Positions 1 to 12,100 of a stretch of DNA of 64,000 nt are shown here, piece by piece; positions within the stretch are counted from its first letter, which is position 1, and each line of letters opens with the position of its first letter. The DNA lies in contig LGRX02034638.1 of NCBI GenBank assembly GCA_001247695.2, forward strand, positions 26,455 through 90,454, given 5' to 3'. The position numbers and the translations under genes are program-made. Under the pieces are notes generated by a model. The model made no database searches and was not told the DNA's origin. It was given only the letters and a program-made list of their open reading frames with translations. Origin of the DNA: Cymbomonas tetramitiformis (Eukaryota > Chlorophyta > Pyramimonadophyceae > Pyramimonadales > Pyramimonadaceae).

Positions 1-452
1 CGGCACCCACTTCCAGCTGCAGCTTGACAGCCTTCGCAAGCAATGACACGGATGGTTATTCTGTTGTTTGGGGTATCAATGCTCGGTGCTCCTGGTTCGG
101 GAACGCGGTGATTGGCACGTTGCAGTTGTGGGTACCCACTGCCGAAAGGCTTGCAGCTTTACGAGTCTCAAGGGTCTAGCGGTTACTTCGTCCACCGAGC
201 ATGACGCATGACCGGCGGGATGCCGTATGCGAGTACGCATCAATGGCAGACCGGTGGGCCAGCGGGCTTGATGAGAATGCATGTTCCGGGTTGGACGAAT
301 GCAAGTCGCCCACTCATCCCCTTTGCAGGCGGAGCTCTCCGAGTCAACAGGGATGAGCTCACGGGCAGCGGTGCTGTTTGTGGCACATTTGAACGGGGTC
401 GCTGTGCTTCACCGGCGGTCCAGATTTCTCATGATACCTCAACATCCCGCAG

Positions 453-3171
453 GTGCGAGACGCTGATGCTGGATCGAGAGACCGCCTACGGCTTGCACCC
501 GCTGCGCGTGGTGTCCGAATTGCGCAATATCATCCGTACGGCAGCGCTCGGCATCGACTTCCATGCCCAGATGGATTTCATCCGACGCCACTACGTCTCG
601 CAGCAGGAGAACAACCACCTCACCTCTCTGCTCTGCTCAGTGGCCACCAGGTTCTGTTCTAGCCCGCAACTGATGGCAGCGTTCACCATCCTGGTCCTTG
701 CTTGCTCGCTTGCTTGCTTGCTGCGGAGTCCAGCCTGCAGCTGATGATGAACCCCTCATCTCTGCCCCCTCCCCGCCCCTCCCCCCCTTCCGGAGGATGT
801 GGAGTCCTCGCATGACCCACTTCTCTTGACCGCTCCAATGAGCCTTCCTCCAGGGCCCTTCCCACGCGACCTTCATCAAGCAGTGATCTCGATCACACTC
901 AATGCGCAAGACAGAGCAGTGGACATGCGCATGGCATGCATGGCCCTCCCGCATGTCGAGAGCAGATCCTGCGCGCCCCTCATGCGCTCCAGCCTCCTTC
1001 CGTAGCTTTGTGCGCGTGCTTCCAGATGCCAATACCGCACCAAGGGGCTGCGCCACCTGCCCTCACAGGGTGGCCATTGAGGGTAATGTCAGGGACATGG
1101 ATGGTATGCCCTCGACTCGAGTGATACCACCAATGTCGCGACATGGCATACCATCAATGCTCGCACGGCGTTGTCATGGTGACATGAAAATAAATTGTGA
1201 TATAGTTATGTGGATGGTGTTGTGAATGAAGAGAAAATATTGGGAAGACACGTACCGTAGGATGAAACTACTTAAGAATCGCAGGACACACTATTGTCGG
1301 TTTGGTTTGTACACTTGATCTCAATTGCCAAAAGGCACGCTGCATACCATTTATTCCATAACTAGCTTTTGTTTAGCTAGTGCTGCAGCTAAGCTGCCAG
1401 CCAGACCTCGTGAAAAGATTTTTTGAAATGCTCAATCCGTGCAGAGTGTTCACAGCAGCGTTGAGATTCTGGGTTGCGTGAGGTGGGAAGTGCAAAATAA
1501 TAGAGCCGAGTCCGTGTCTGTTCGTACTCCTACTTGTACACTTGTCAAGATGTCGGCTACTCTCGGACAGTCTGAACCGACACTGTCACAGTCAGTGACA
1601 CATGCTCAGGTCGATAGGCGGCAAATTTTGAAACCGCTAAAATTCCACAGGGCTCGAATTTAAACATATCCATTTGTCGGGACAGACCTGGATGGCGATT
1701 CCCTCTTGAGTATGGCAGTCAGATGAAGGGCTGCCATCCATCCAGATGACAGGCGTCATTCCCAGTGTTACCCTGCGTGGGCACTGGGCGGCATTCGCAG
1801 GGCCACCGGCCTTGGGCCCTGGGCGTGTGGTGCTGTATGTTGTCGCTCCCCTCGCTGCTGGTATGTCGGTAGGCATAGTGCTGAATGAGCGTAGCCAATC
1901 GGCTAACCCACCTGGCGAGGCCCCCGTTCGTGGGCAGCCGCAGCTCCGCCACTCGCCTTGGCACTGATTGCGTTTGGGTGATGCTGGGATCTTTCGGTGG
2001 GACAAGCAGTGCGGTGGAGTATCAGGACACCGGCAGCAGCGATGGCACGACCAGCATGATCTTGGTCCTGACCCGCACTGGTGCCGCGGCGGACCTGGTG
2101 TCCATGTTTCACCCGCCATGCACCGTGCTGGTGGCCTCCGAGGATCCCCGGGTGCTGCGGCAGACCACCATCCGCTGGGCGCAGCACGGCTGGCGCCCGA
2201 CCCAAATGGAAGACCTGGAGGTGCGCGCCGGCTGAGACGCCACGTGGCTCCTTCCACCGGGTAGGGCAGGGTCCGCGAGGGCATTCATACGCGCCCTCAT
2301 CGGGGCCTCGATGGCGCGTATGATTGACGCCTTGATGGCGGTTCTGTGGCTTGATGGCGGGTCTTGATGGCGGTTCTGTGGCTTGATGGCGGTTCTGTGG
2401 CTTGATGGCGGTTCTGTGGCTTGATGGCAAGTTCCGAGTAGCTCTGAAGGCTCAAAACAGTCCGCGAATTCGGGAAACCTCAGAGACTCGGAATAGGTTT
2501 GTCCAGCCACATCTCTCGCCTTTTGCCTCATCGGTGCTGCACAGGATCTTCTGAAGACCGATCTACGATGCTGTGGAAGCATGGCCCACGAGCCAACACA
2601 TTCCTAGAAGCAGGGCGAGTGCGCGATAGGCGCTTCCAGGAAGCTGTGTTGCGGCACGGGCGCGTGGTGGACGCCCCCTGGAATCCTCATTAAAGGCTTT
2701 GGCGGCATGCGCGCCTGATTGGTGCTTCTGTCCTGACACCGGTGCAGGCGTGTGGTAGGTGCCCTCGGGAAGCTGTGTTCTGGTCTGTAGCGGCGCGAGC
2801 TCATTGTGGATGCTGCGTGCATCGTGGCTGCTGGGTTCTCGCCGAGGGGGCTGCGGCGGCGCTACTAACGATTTGCATTTGTACGAAAAGCTCAGAGTCC
2901 GATCAGATCTGAGGAGGTGAGGCTTTTCCGTTTGCAGAAGTAGGGGGGTGAGGGCGTTGGGCGCGGCACAGGGTGTCATCTCTGAAGCATGCGAATACAT
3001 CGTGGCGAAGAGTTTTTGCAAGCTTGCGAGTAAGCTTATCGTGGTCTCGGGAGTCAGCAGCATCTTTGCGGATGACGACTGCACCGTCCAGACCATCACC
3101 GTGCCCGGAGTGCAACCGGGCGATCGTACGGATGGGGCGGATGAATTATCTGCATCGTACGATGCTTCGAA
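453..3171 (+). CDS. PK module 1, C-terminal half (exons 1-3)
   Basis: Exon 453-650 carries the end of the TIM barrel with LDRETAYG, the equivalent of the PK motif LSGETAYG. Exon 2010-2220 carries the start of the C-terminal domain: a strand ILVLTRTG, then FHPPC and DPRVLRQ, matching the usual IVLTRSG...YRPP...DPR.ARQ pattern. Exon 2972-~3171 carries the last strand, LIVVSGVSS. Exons 1 and 2 join in phase (AG + T). The barrel that should precede exon 1 is outside the window or unseen. The last exon probably runs through a linker and ends near 3171, where phase 2 fits the next exon, but 3156 also fits. No barrel active site is visible in this module. Confidence 0.8.
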
Positions 3172-6100
3172 GTCGCTGACCCAACCGTTGCTGCTTCCCC
3201 GATTCCTGTCCTCCACGACCCTTAGTGACATCTCGCAGGGAACGGAGCGGCTCAGAGCGTACGCACCCCATCGCGCCTGTCCCTACCCGTCCGGCAGACA
3301 AATGGCCCGTCTGTGCGACTACGGACGTCGGATGCGTGAAAGTCAGACATCAAAGTGTTGGGGCTGCCGGGCCTGAGCAAAGCGACCTGCTACTCAATTC
3401 AGGGCATTCAGGGCACTCAGGGCATTCAGGGCAGTCAGGGCAGTCAGGGCAGTCAGAGCATTCAGGGCATTCAGGGCAGTCAGGGCATTCAGGGCATTCA
3501 GGGCTCTTTGTATGGCATTCCTGTGGCGGGGAAGACGTGTCATCCCATCGATTAGTGAACTCTCCCGGACTGGATGCAGGCAGGGACTGGGCCCCGTCTA
3601 GTCTGCTCTTCCTTCTCCTATACACCCCTTCCATGGTGTCTCTCCTGGGTTGCCGCCACCCACCCGAGATGTTGCAAAACCCGAAAACATGGACGGCAAT
3701 CACACAGGTCAGGGTCGCAGTCAGTAGAGCTTCGTTCAGAGAAGTCATCACGTGCCGACTGCTCACCTGGCGAGGCAAACCGTATGGTGGCGAGAGACTC
3801 GTTGTGGCAGCCGCTGTGCGAGCCTTGGATCCTCTCCGTGAATTGTTTTGAATCAGATGGCTCGCCTCAAGCCCGCATCTCCAGGGTCCCTCCGCATCGC
3901 TGCAGTGCAAGTGCAGGGAAGGGCGGGCGGTGAGGCGAGGGCGCGCTTTCGGCAGGCGCAAGACCAAGCTCATCTGCACGATTGGACCCCGAGCTACCAC
4001 CGCCCAGCAGATCTGTGGAATGCTCGATGCCGGCCTGGATGCCGCTTACTTCGACTTCTCCATCGGTGCCCAATCAGGCTCGTGCCCCCCAGCTGCCGCC
4101 TTCTCCCCTCTCCACTGCTAGGTCTGCGCATGGGCGATGGGTGAAATGCCGTTCGAGGTGATCGATTGTGTCGGCGGATGTGGCGGAGGCGTCGTGTACT
4201 CGGCATCGCGATTCTTGGATTGGGGCCGTATGAAGACATGCCGGTGTGAAGAACCTGAGATGCGGATGATGCTTTGCCGCAGACTGGGGGTTCCAGTGCC
4301 CGCCCTGGGGGTTCCAGTGCCCACCCTGGGGGTTCCAGTGCCCGCCCTGGGGGTTCCAGTGCCCACCCTGGGGGTTCCAGTGCCCGCCCTGGGGGTTCCA
4401 GTGCCCGCCCTGGGGGTTCCAGTGCCCGCCTTGGGGGTTCCAGTGCCCACCCCGACGCCGCTCGTATGGGAGCCCGGCGCTAAGCTCCTGCTCCGCAGTC
4501 TGAGCAAGCACACGCGTGACCAGGAGCGGGCGCGGGAATCCACGGGCGGGCGGGCCGCGGCAAGATTGCGTCATGCTCGATGCAGGCGGTCGCATCCCCC
4601 TCGGTCCTTTGCCTGTTGCTGCACCGGATGAGCGGTGGAGCTTTATGGATGCGCGAGCAGGAGACAGGGGTGGCGCTTAAAGGAGGCGTGGCGCAAAGGG
4701 GGGATGAGGGGTGTGCGCAGGGTATAAGAGGGTCCTGCAGTTGTTCCGCGAGCAGTGCGCCAAAAAGGCGGAAGCGATGCGGATCGAGTTTGGCGCCACG
4801 TGCATCCCTAGCTGGCCCACGATGATGGCCACCAGGGGCACGGAGGTGAAGACCACCAAGCTGCAAAACCACAAGCGGATCACCCTCACGGTCGGGCAGA
4901 CCATCAAGATGGTGGTGTGCGATGACGACGACTTGTCCTTCGAGGGCTATCAGACAGAGGAGGAGACCAAGATCGGGCTGGCGTACGCCTGCTTATGTGG
5001 AAGCGTGCGGCCTGGCGACCTCATCACCATCAGCCGGGGGAACATTGTGGTGAAAGTGACACAGATCCTCGGACGCGCCGAGGTGCACGGCGTGGTGACC
5101 AAGGCGAGCATTAAGCTTGGGGAGAAAAAGCCGTTCAACATCCCCGGAAACCACGTGGAGAAGGAAGTGCTCTCAGAAAAGGACCTGAAGGATCTGAAAT
5201 TCTGCATCGAGAACAATATGGATGCGCTGGTGGTCCCCTTCACGCAGGTGCGTCCCTGTGGCGTGCTGCACATTTCCGTCACGCGCCCTTCAGTATGCAG
5301 AGTGCAGCTCGCTGCTCGCGCGCCATGATGTGGGGCCCCATGGGTTGGGCGCCAAGTGACTTACTGTGGGTGTTCTGTCCAAACGCGTATGCCGCAGACC
5401 GACTACGATGTGCGCTCGGTTCGAGAGGCCCTGGATGCGGAGGGTGGGCACGGCGTGAAGATCATCGCGAGTATCGACACCATCGTGGGGCTGCAAAACC
5501 TGAACAGCATTTTGCTGGTGGCAGACGGCATCATGTGCTCCCGCGAACGGTGCGTCGGCACCGCCGCTGCGCCCTCTGCCCTCTGCTCCCTGGTCCTGCA
5601 TCGACCATGGACAGCGCGCTGCGTGTGTGTGCCGTGGGGCAGCTCTTAATTTGCTTCTCACATCCACTGGGATGATGGTGGGCTGGCTTTTGTTGGCCGA
5701 TCTATTGGAATCTGCAGTGTCTGCTGATCAGTTTGATGTAAAGCATGACTGTCTAGGCCTTGCACAGTAGTCAGGATGCTCAAACCCTGAAGGAACCCTG
5801 AAGAAACCCTATGAAACCCTTAGATCTAGATCTAGATCTGCTGAACTAATCGTGGCCGTTGGATCATATAATGACCATCGGAAAGACACAGTGTGTAATA
5901 GTTCACCGGCCCATCGCAGACGTGTCACTGCAGTCGTTATGAACTCGACAGTGGCACGTCATACTCTAATTAGTGAACTTTCACTTAGACTGCCCAATCA
6001 GTAATAATTGGGCGATAACGTTCGTGGCGTTTCGAGCTGCGAACTGGTATATCTTTTGAGAATGAAAGTTTACGCTCGCTTTTTGCAAATAACCCTGCAT

Positions 6101-9100
6101 AGAATTCCAAAAGGTTACGGGCCCACTTACGTTGTAAGTGAGGATCCATTTTTGTTTATCACGCAAACTTTCCACTGCGCGTAAGAGAATTCACTATGGT
6201 CAAAGGGAGTAAGAGCTATAGCCAAGCGACGACACCGTCACCTCCTGGTGGCGCGCCAGCTTATGAAGAGAAGCCTGGCGAGTCGTCTTTGCGAGATATT
6301 GCGCTGAGTAGTCAGCAGGAGCAAATCTCGGCGCTTACGGAAATGATGAAAGGTTTGAGTGCTCAGCTCTACGATATGCGCGGCCTTCATCATTCAGCTC
6401 CCAGCGCCACTGTCCCTGTGGACCAACATCTCAATTTGTCGCCCGCTGGTGGGCGACGTCCTTTACCAGGTCTTTCTGATATGACCAAGGGGCTTTCCGC
6501 GGACTCGTACTTTTCTGGCAAGGAAACTGACCAGGAAGGAATTTGGGACGAGTGGCTTGCGAAAATTAAGCCTTCTATGCGCCACCCTTCTCTTGCGCTA
6601 CTGCTTTCGGAATCTACTCCGCTCCATATGGTGAGGGGGGATGACCTCTATCTTGAGGAAGCAAATCAGCTGTTTTATGACTTCCTCTGCCGTGTTACCA
6701 CTGGCACTGCGAACGCTGTCGTTCGCAGCTACGAACAACATTCTGACGGTCACGGAGCTTGGCTTGAGCTATCCAAATTGCGACGCAACACCAGCGTCGT
6801 CTACTTCATCACCCAAGTGGATAAGCTGCTGTCGCTACCGAATCAGCTCTCGAGACTTGCCCCTCCTCTTCCAACGTTTTTGGAGTCGAAGGAGACTCTT
6901 CGGCGTGTACGCGAGTACTCCGCGAACGCGCGCGTTACTCCTTCTGGCAAGCCTCTGTGTATGGAGACGGTTGAGACCATATTTTCTGCCATGGCTATTG
7001 TGCGACTGCACCCCGACTATATGCTCCTCAAGGCCAAATTCATGTCGGAGACCCTGCCGACCGCGAGTGTGCTGTCGGACCAAGTAACATCTCACTACGA
7101 CACCATACTCGCCCCGCGCGCTGCTGTGGCGCAAACTGCCCACGCGCTGGATACTCAATCTGAGGCTGCTGGTGCCATTGCTGACGACAGGCGTAAGCAG
7201 GAGGAGGCGAAGCGAAAGCTACTGTCAAAGTCCCGTGCCCTGTCTGTCACAGACGTGGGCACTCTGCTAAGGACTGTTTCATCAAGAACGTTGAGAAGCG
7301 GGAGGCGTTCTTCAAGAAGGCTTCCCCGACTACCAAGGCGGCAATTCTCAAGAGGGTGGCTGACTACGAGAAGAATGGTAGCTTACCGAAGCCTGGTGAA
7401 CATCTTGGTGCTGCAGCTGGGCAATCTGACCTTCATCCTGGACTGGAAGAGGCTGGTGAGGTCCTTTTTGCCATTCGGGAGGCTGGTCCATCTGACTTAC
7501 ACCCTGGTCTGAGCGAGACCGGTGAAGATATATATGCCAGTTATTACAGCTCTGGGCTATTGGAATCTGGTCGTTCTAGCATCTCTGGCTCGCTGACCCC
7601 TTGCCCGGCCTCGGGCCAGCTATCGACGTATCAGGACTCCGGACTGGTGGAGTCATCATTACTGGACGGTGCACAATCTGCCCTGAGCTCAGGGTCAGGT
7701 GAGGCTGGTAATCTCAACATCTCTGGGTCACTGCCTTCCAGTTCGGCCCCGTGCGAGCCCTGGATATATGGTCGGGGCTCTGTACCTGTGGAGTCCCAGT
7801 CCTCTGTGTTCCCGGTATTCAATTACTACTCTGTCCTGACGGAGGTGGGCGAGCCTGAGCTTGTTATATCCCACGCTACTGGTGAGTACACTGGGGACAA
7901 TGAGGGCACTGTGAGTGCACCTCGTGTGGAATTGTCTTCAGTGGGGTGCCCTCCTCGCAGGGCCAGGAAGAAGCACCACTGCTACGTTCCCAACAAGCAT
8001 TCTCCTGTGCTCAGCCGTCGTCACCGCACCAAGGTTGTACCTATTTATGACTCGTGGGTCTACATTGATGTCCTCGCTGCCTTCTTCCCTGACAAGGCTC
8101 GCCTGAAGAGGACACAGGCCCAGTGGGATGATGGACGTGATCAGCACTTGGGCGACACTTTTCAGATCTCCCCGAGGCAGTTATGGTTCAAGCCTGGATT
8201 ACAACGATGGCACTCTGTCATGATGGCTGGGTCTGTGGAGATATTCCTTCGTGCTCACCACATACTTGACAGGGGCACTACCCTTCTTCGTGGTGTTGAG
8301 CACACTGTCAGTGCCGAGAAGATCCTCTGCCAGCTCCGTATCATCAGGCAGGCCACGGATGACATGGACATATTGCTGAAGCTGGAGTCTGTCATGGTGC
8401 GCACCTCGCTGGTAGACCTGCATAGCTGGGCGTCGGAGCTCGGGGGGGCCACCAGGGCCTTGATACAGGTGGTGGAGGACTTTGGAAGCATGCTGTCCCT
8501 CGGTGAGGGGTGGGGTACCGATGCCTGGCCTGAGTACTCGGACTCTGGCTCGGATGATGATGATTCTCTACCAGACCTGGAGGATGCCTCTGACTCTGAC
8601 GAGGAAGAGGAGGACCTGCACCTTGGGCAGCCAGTTGAGAGTGATGCTGAGTCTATTGCCAGCCTTGTTTCTGGTTCGGACTCTAGCTCGAGTGATGGTG
8701 ATTCTTTGCCAGACCTGGTGGATGCCTCTGACTCTGACGAGGAGGAGGAGGGCATGTACCATGGACACTCAGACGAGGAGGAAGAGTACATGAGCCTTGG
8801 GCAGCCCGTTGAAGGAGTGGGTTACAGCCCCTCTGATGATTGGGCCTCTGGACTGCTTTCTCCACCTCACAAGACTCGCTTCTACTCTGTGGATCTGCTC
8901 CCCAGTGACTATTATGAGGACCACTGTGAGAGCTACTATGATGATGCCTGTGATGACCTCGTCGAGGATTTGGATTTGGGCTATGACCCACGTGGTGAGT
9001 GTGCTTGGGTGCCTTGTGATGCTTGGGCATCTGGTGTGGGTTGTGCCCCTGATGCTGGCCATGCTCAGGTGGCATGTGGTGCGAGTGCTGGCGGCAGTGG

Positions 9101-12100
9101 CACTCAGTCTGCTGTGGACAAGAGTGCTGGTATCGACAGTGGCGCCACCAAGCACATTTTCAACTCTGTCCGGGTGTTCAATGCGGACTATGACACTACA
9201 GCCTGTGAGACTTTCAGTGTGGTGCAGAGTCAGTCTGTGAACTCCTCTGGCAGTGGCTCCGTGACCTTTGCCAAGAAGGATGTGAAGTCTGGGCGCATGG
9301 TTGGGCTGCAGCTCCTAGGCACACACTGCATACCTGGGCAGCCCTTCAACCTCTTATCTGTGGTGGCGCTCGAGGATGCAGTTTCCTTGTGGACTTTGGG
9401 GCCAGAACTGTGTCCAAAGGGGGGGTGGTGTTCTCCTTTGCCAGAGTTGGCAACCAGTAAATTATGCATGAGGACACATATAACACTTTGGACACTCATC
9501 TAGCCTGTGCTGTCAAACATACTGATGATCAACGAGACCGCTCTGACTGGAAATTTGAGGACACCAAGCCTCACTTCACCACTCATGGCCCTTTCCTCCT
9601 GGAACTATTTTCCTCTGATGACAACCACATCCTGGATCACTACTGTACCATTACTGACACATGTTTTGGTAAGGATTGGGCTGGCAAGCACTGCTATGGG
9701 AACCCGCCATTTGACCACGACATCATTCTACAGTGTCTCCAGAAGGCCCTCACCGACTTCGACAGAGACCCCTCCAACACCAAGTTCATGTTCATATTGC
9801 CTAAATGGGTCACAGCGAGCTGGTGGAGTCTGGTCTCTCGGTTTAATGTTATTCATGAATACCCTGCTGGTGCTAAGATCTTTTCTGCACCGAGGGAGTC
9901 ATGCTATAACGTGGCCAACCTGGAACCCTGTGGAGAAAATCGTGTGTGGATCGAGGACACCAAGTGGCCAGTGGTGGTTCTGTACAAGGACTCGCACACC
10001 ACAGAGCAGCTTGACATCAAGCTGCTACAACATGTGAGGCTGGGTCACGTTGGTGACAAGCCCGTTGATCACATGTTTGCTCAAAGTGTGCCTATGCCCA
10101 TCAGTGAGTCACAGTACTCTAGCAGCCCAGTGCAACATTGCCCCGAGAGGTGCATTGCGGTTGACCAAGGCCATAAGGCCCTTTGTGAAACCCACTGGGA
10201 GGGAGCTGTCCAAGGAACTGGGAAATCTTGTATGGTCAGACACATGTGGACCATTCAGGACCAGTGTTGGGGGGTACAGATGGTTCGTGCTGTTCGTCGA
10301 TGACTCCACGACATGGATATGCATATTCTTCCTCAAGCTTAAGTCGGACTATCTCAAGGCTTTCCAGCTATACCTGCAGGAGGTGAAGCGCCTGCGAAGC
10401 ACCATGAACCTGTCCAGCGAGTACCACATGGTGCTCCACACTGATGGTGACAGTACCATGATAGCTGGGCAAACTGCAGCTTTTTGTGAGGAGCATGGCA
10501 TTAAGCAAAGGCATGGCTCCCCATACCTGCATGAGAACCAGGCAAGGGTTGAGAGGTCACACCGAGATGTACAAGCCATGGCCAGAGCACTCCTACTGAC
10601 TTCTGGGTTTGATGTGAGCATGTGGCCCCTGGCCACCCGCCATGCGGTGTACATCCTCAACCGTGTATTCCGAAAATCTTTGGGGTGGACCTCGGCTTAC
10701 TACCTCATCAGGAAGAAGCATGCGGACCTGTCCCAGCTGCGAGTATTTGGATGCATGGCCTACCCCTTTATTGACCCCACGATCCGTGAACACAAGCTCA
10801 GCAACCGGGCACGTGAACTCAGATATGTTGGACATTCTGAGGTATCATCTGCCTATCTGCTATATGATTGTGAGTCTGGAAAGGTGGTCAACTCTGGTAT
10901 GGTCACCTTCTCGGAGAGGCTGGACACGCTGGGTAAGGTGGTGACCTCATGGGATCCTTCTGCGGTGACCCCTCTCAAGACCAACTTCATGGCCACCGCT
11001 CTGGATGCGCCCTACAGAGATCCTCCGCCTGCACTATTGGAGACTGCTGTACTGGAGCAGGGTGTGTACTTACCTGAGGACAGTGATGAGATTGTGGTTG
11101 TGGTGAAGGTGGAAACCTCTGATGATGTGTGCTGGGTGAGTTTGAGCTCATATCTCAAGCCAGGTTGTGATCGCCTGTCACTATTGAGAGATTGCCCCTC
11201 ATATGGGAGTGTCAATGCTCACTATCCACTATTCATTGAGGTGCGTGCTGTCACTGGAAAGGGGGGCTCTGAGGAGGCCATGATTTGTGGACGTGCTGTT
11301 GGACCTCATGCTCAACCTTACTGTGTGGTCCTCCTCACCAACTTCACCATCATGGACATGCCTGCTGGAGATGTTCGATTTCCACCTACACACACATGCC
11401 TGGGTGTTCAGGCTGCAGAAACACCCACTGTGCAGGGCTCTCTACTGCCTGAGGGAGTTACTGAGCCAAAATGTCACTCGCAGATTCTGACTTCACCTGA
11501 CTGCACTGAGTGGCTCAACTCCATTCAAGATGAACTGGAAGCACTGGTGCAGATCAAGAAAGCCTTGCTGATGATGGACGAGGAGGACATACCAGCTGGG
11601 GTAAAGTTACTGGAGATGTCACTGGTGCTCAAGGTCAAGTTGGACAAGAACCGGCAACTCCTGAAGAGGAAGAGCCGGATATGTGTGCGGGGCAATAAAC
11701 AGGAGTATGGGGTGGACTACTATGACACCTTTGCCCCATGTACACAACTGTCCTCAGTCAGGATTGTCATCACCCTGGCTCTGAACCTTGGACTTATGGT
11801 ATACCACATGGATGTTGACACTGCCTTCTTGAACTCAGTACTCGAGGAGGACCTGCATGTTCGTCTTCCCCGAGGGATGGTCTATGGGGGGCACAGGTGT
11901 GCCAAGCTGCTGAAGGCAGTGTATGGGCTCAAGCAGGCTGGCAAAGAGTGGTTTGACACCTCCGATGCGTTCATAATGGGATATGACTCCAGGATGCAGA
12001 GGAGTGACGTGGAGCCCTGCCTGTATTTCATCCGGGACACCACTCTCCAGGATATCATTCTGGCCTACGTGGATGACTACCTGGTGGCCACCAATGACAA

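Noticed and set aside
4074..4631. Long open frames of GTGTPRAGTGTP or VPVPALGVPVP type on both strands
   Set aside because: They are produced by the 21-bp minisatellite (a multiple of three) and have no other support.
8255..9155. Long minus-strand ORFs opposite the Copia acidic linker
   Set aside because: Ser/Arg-rich mirror images of the GAT/GAC/GAG-rich sense strand; no independent features.
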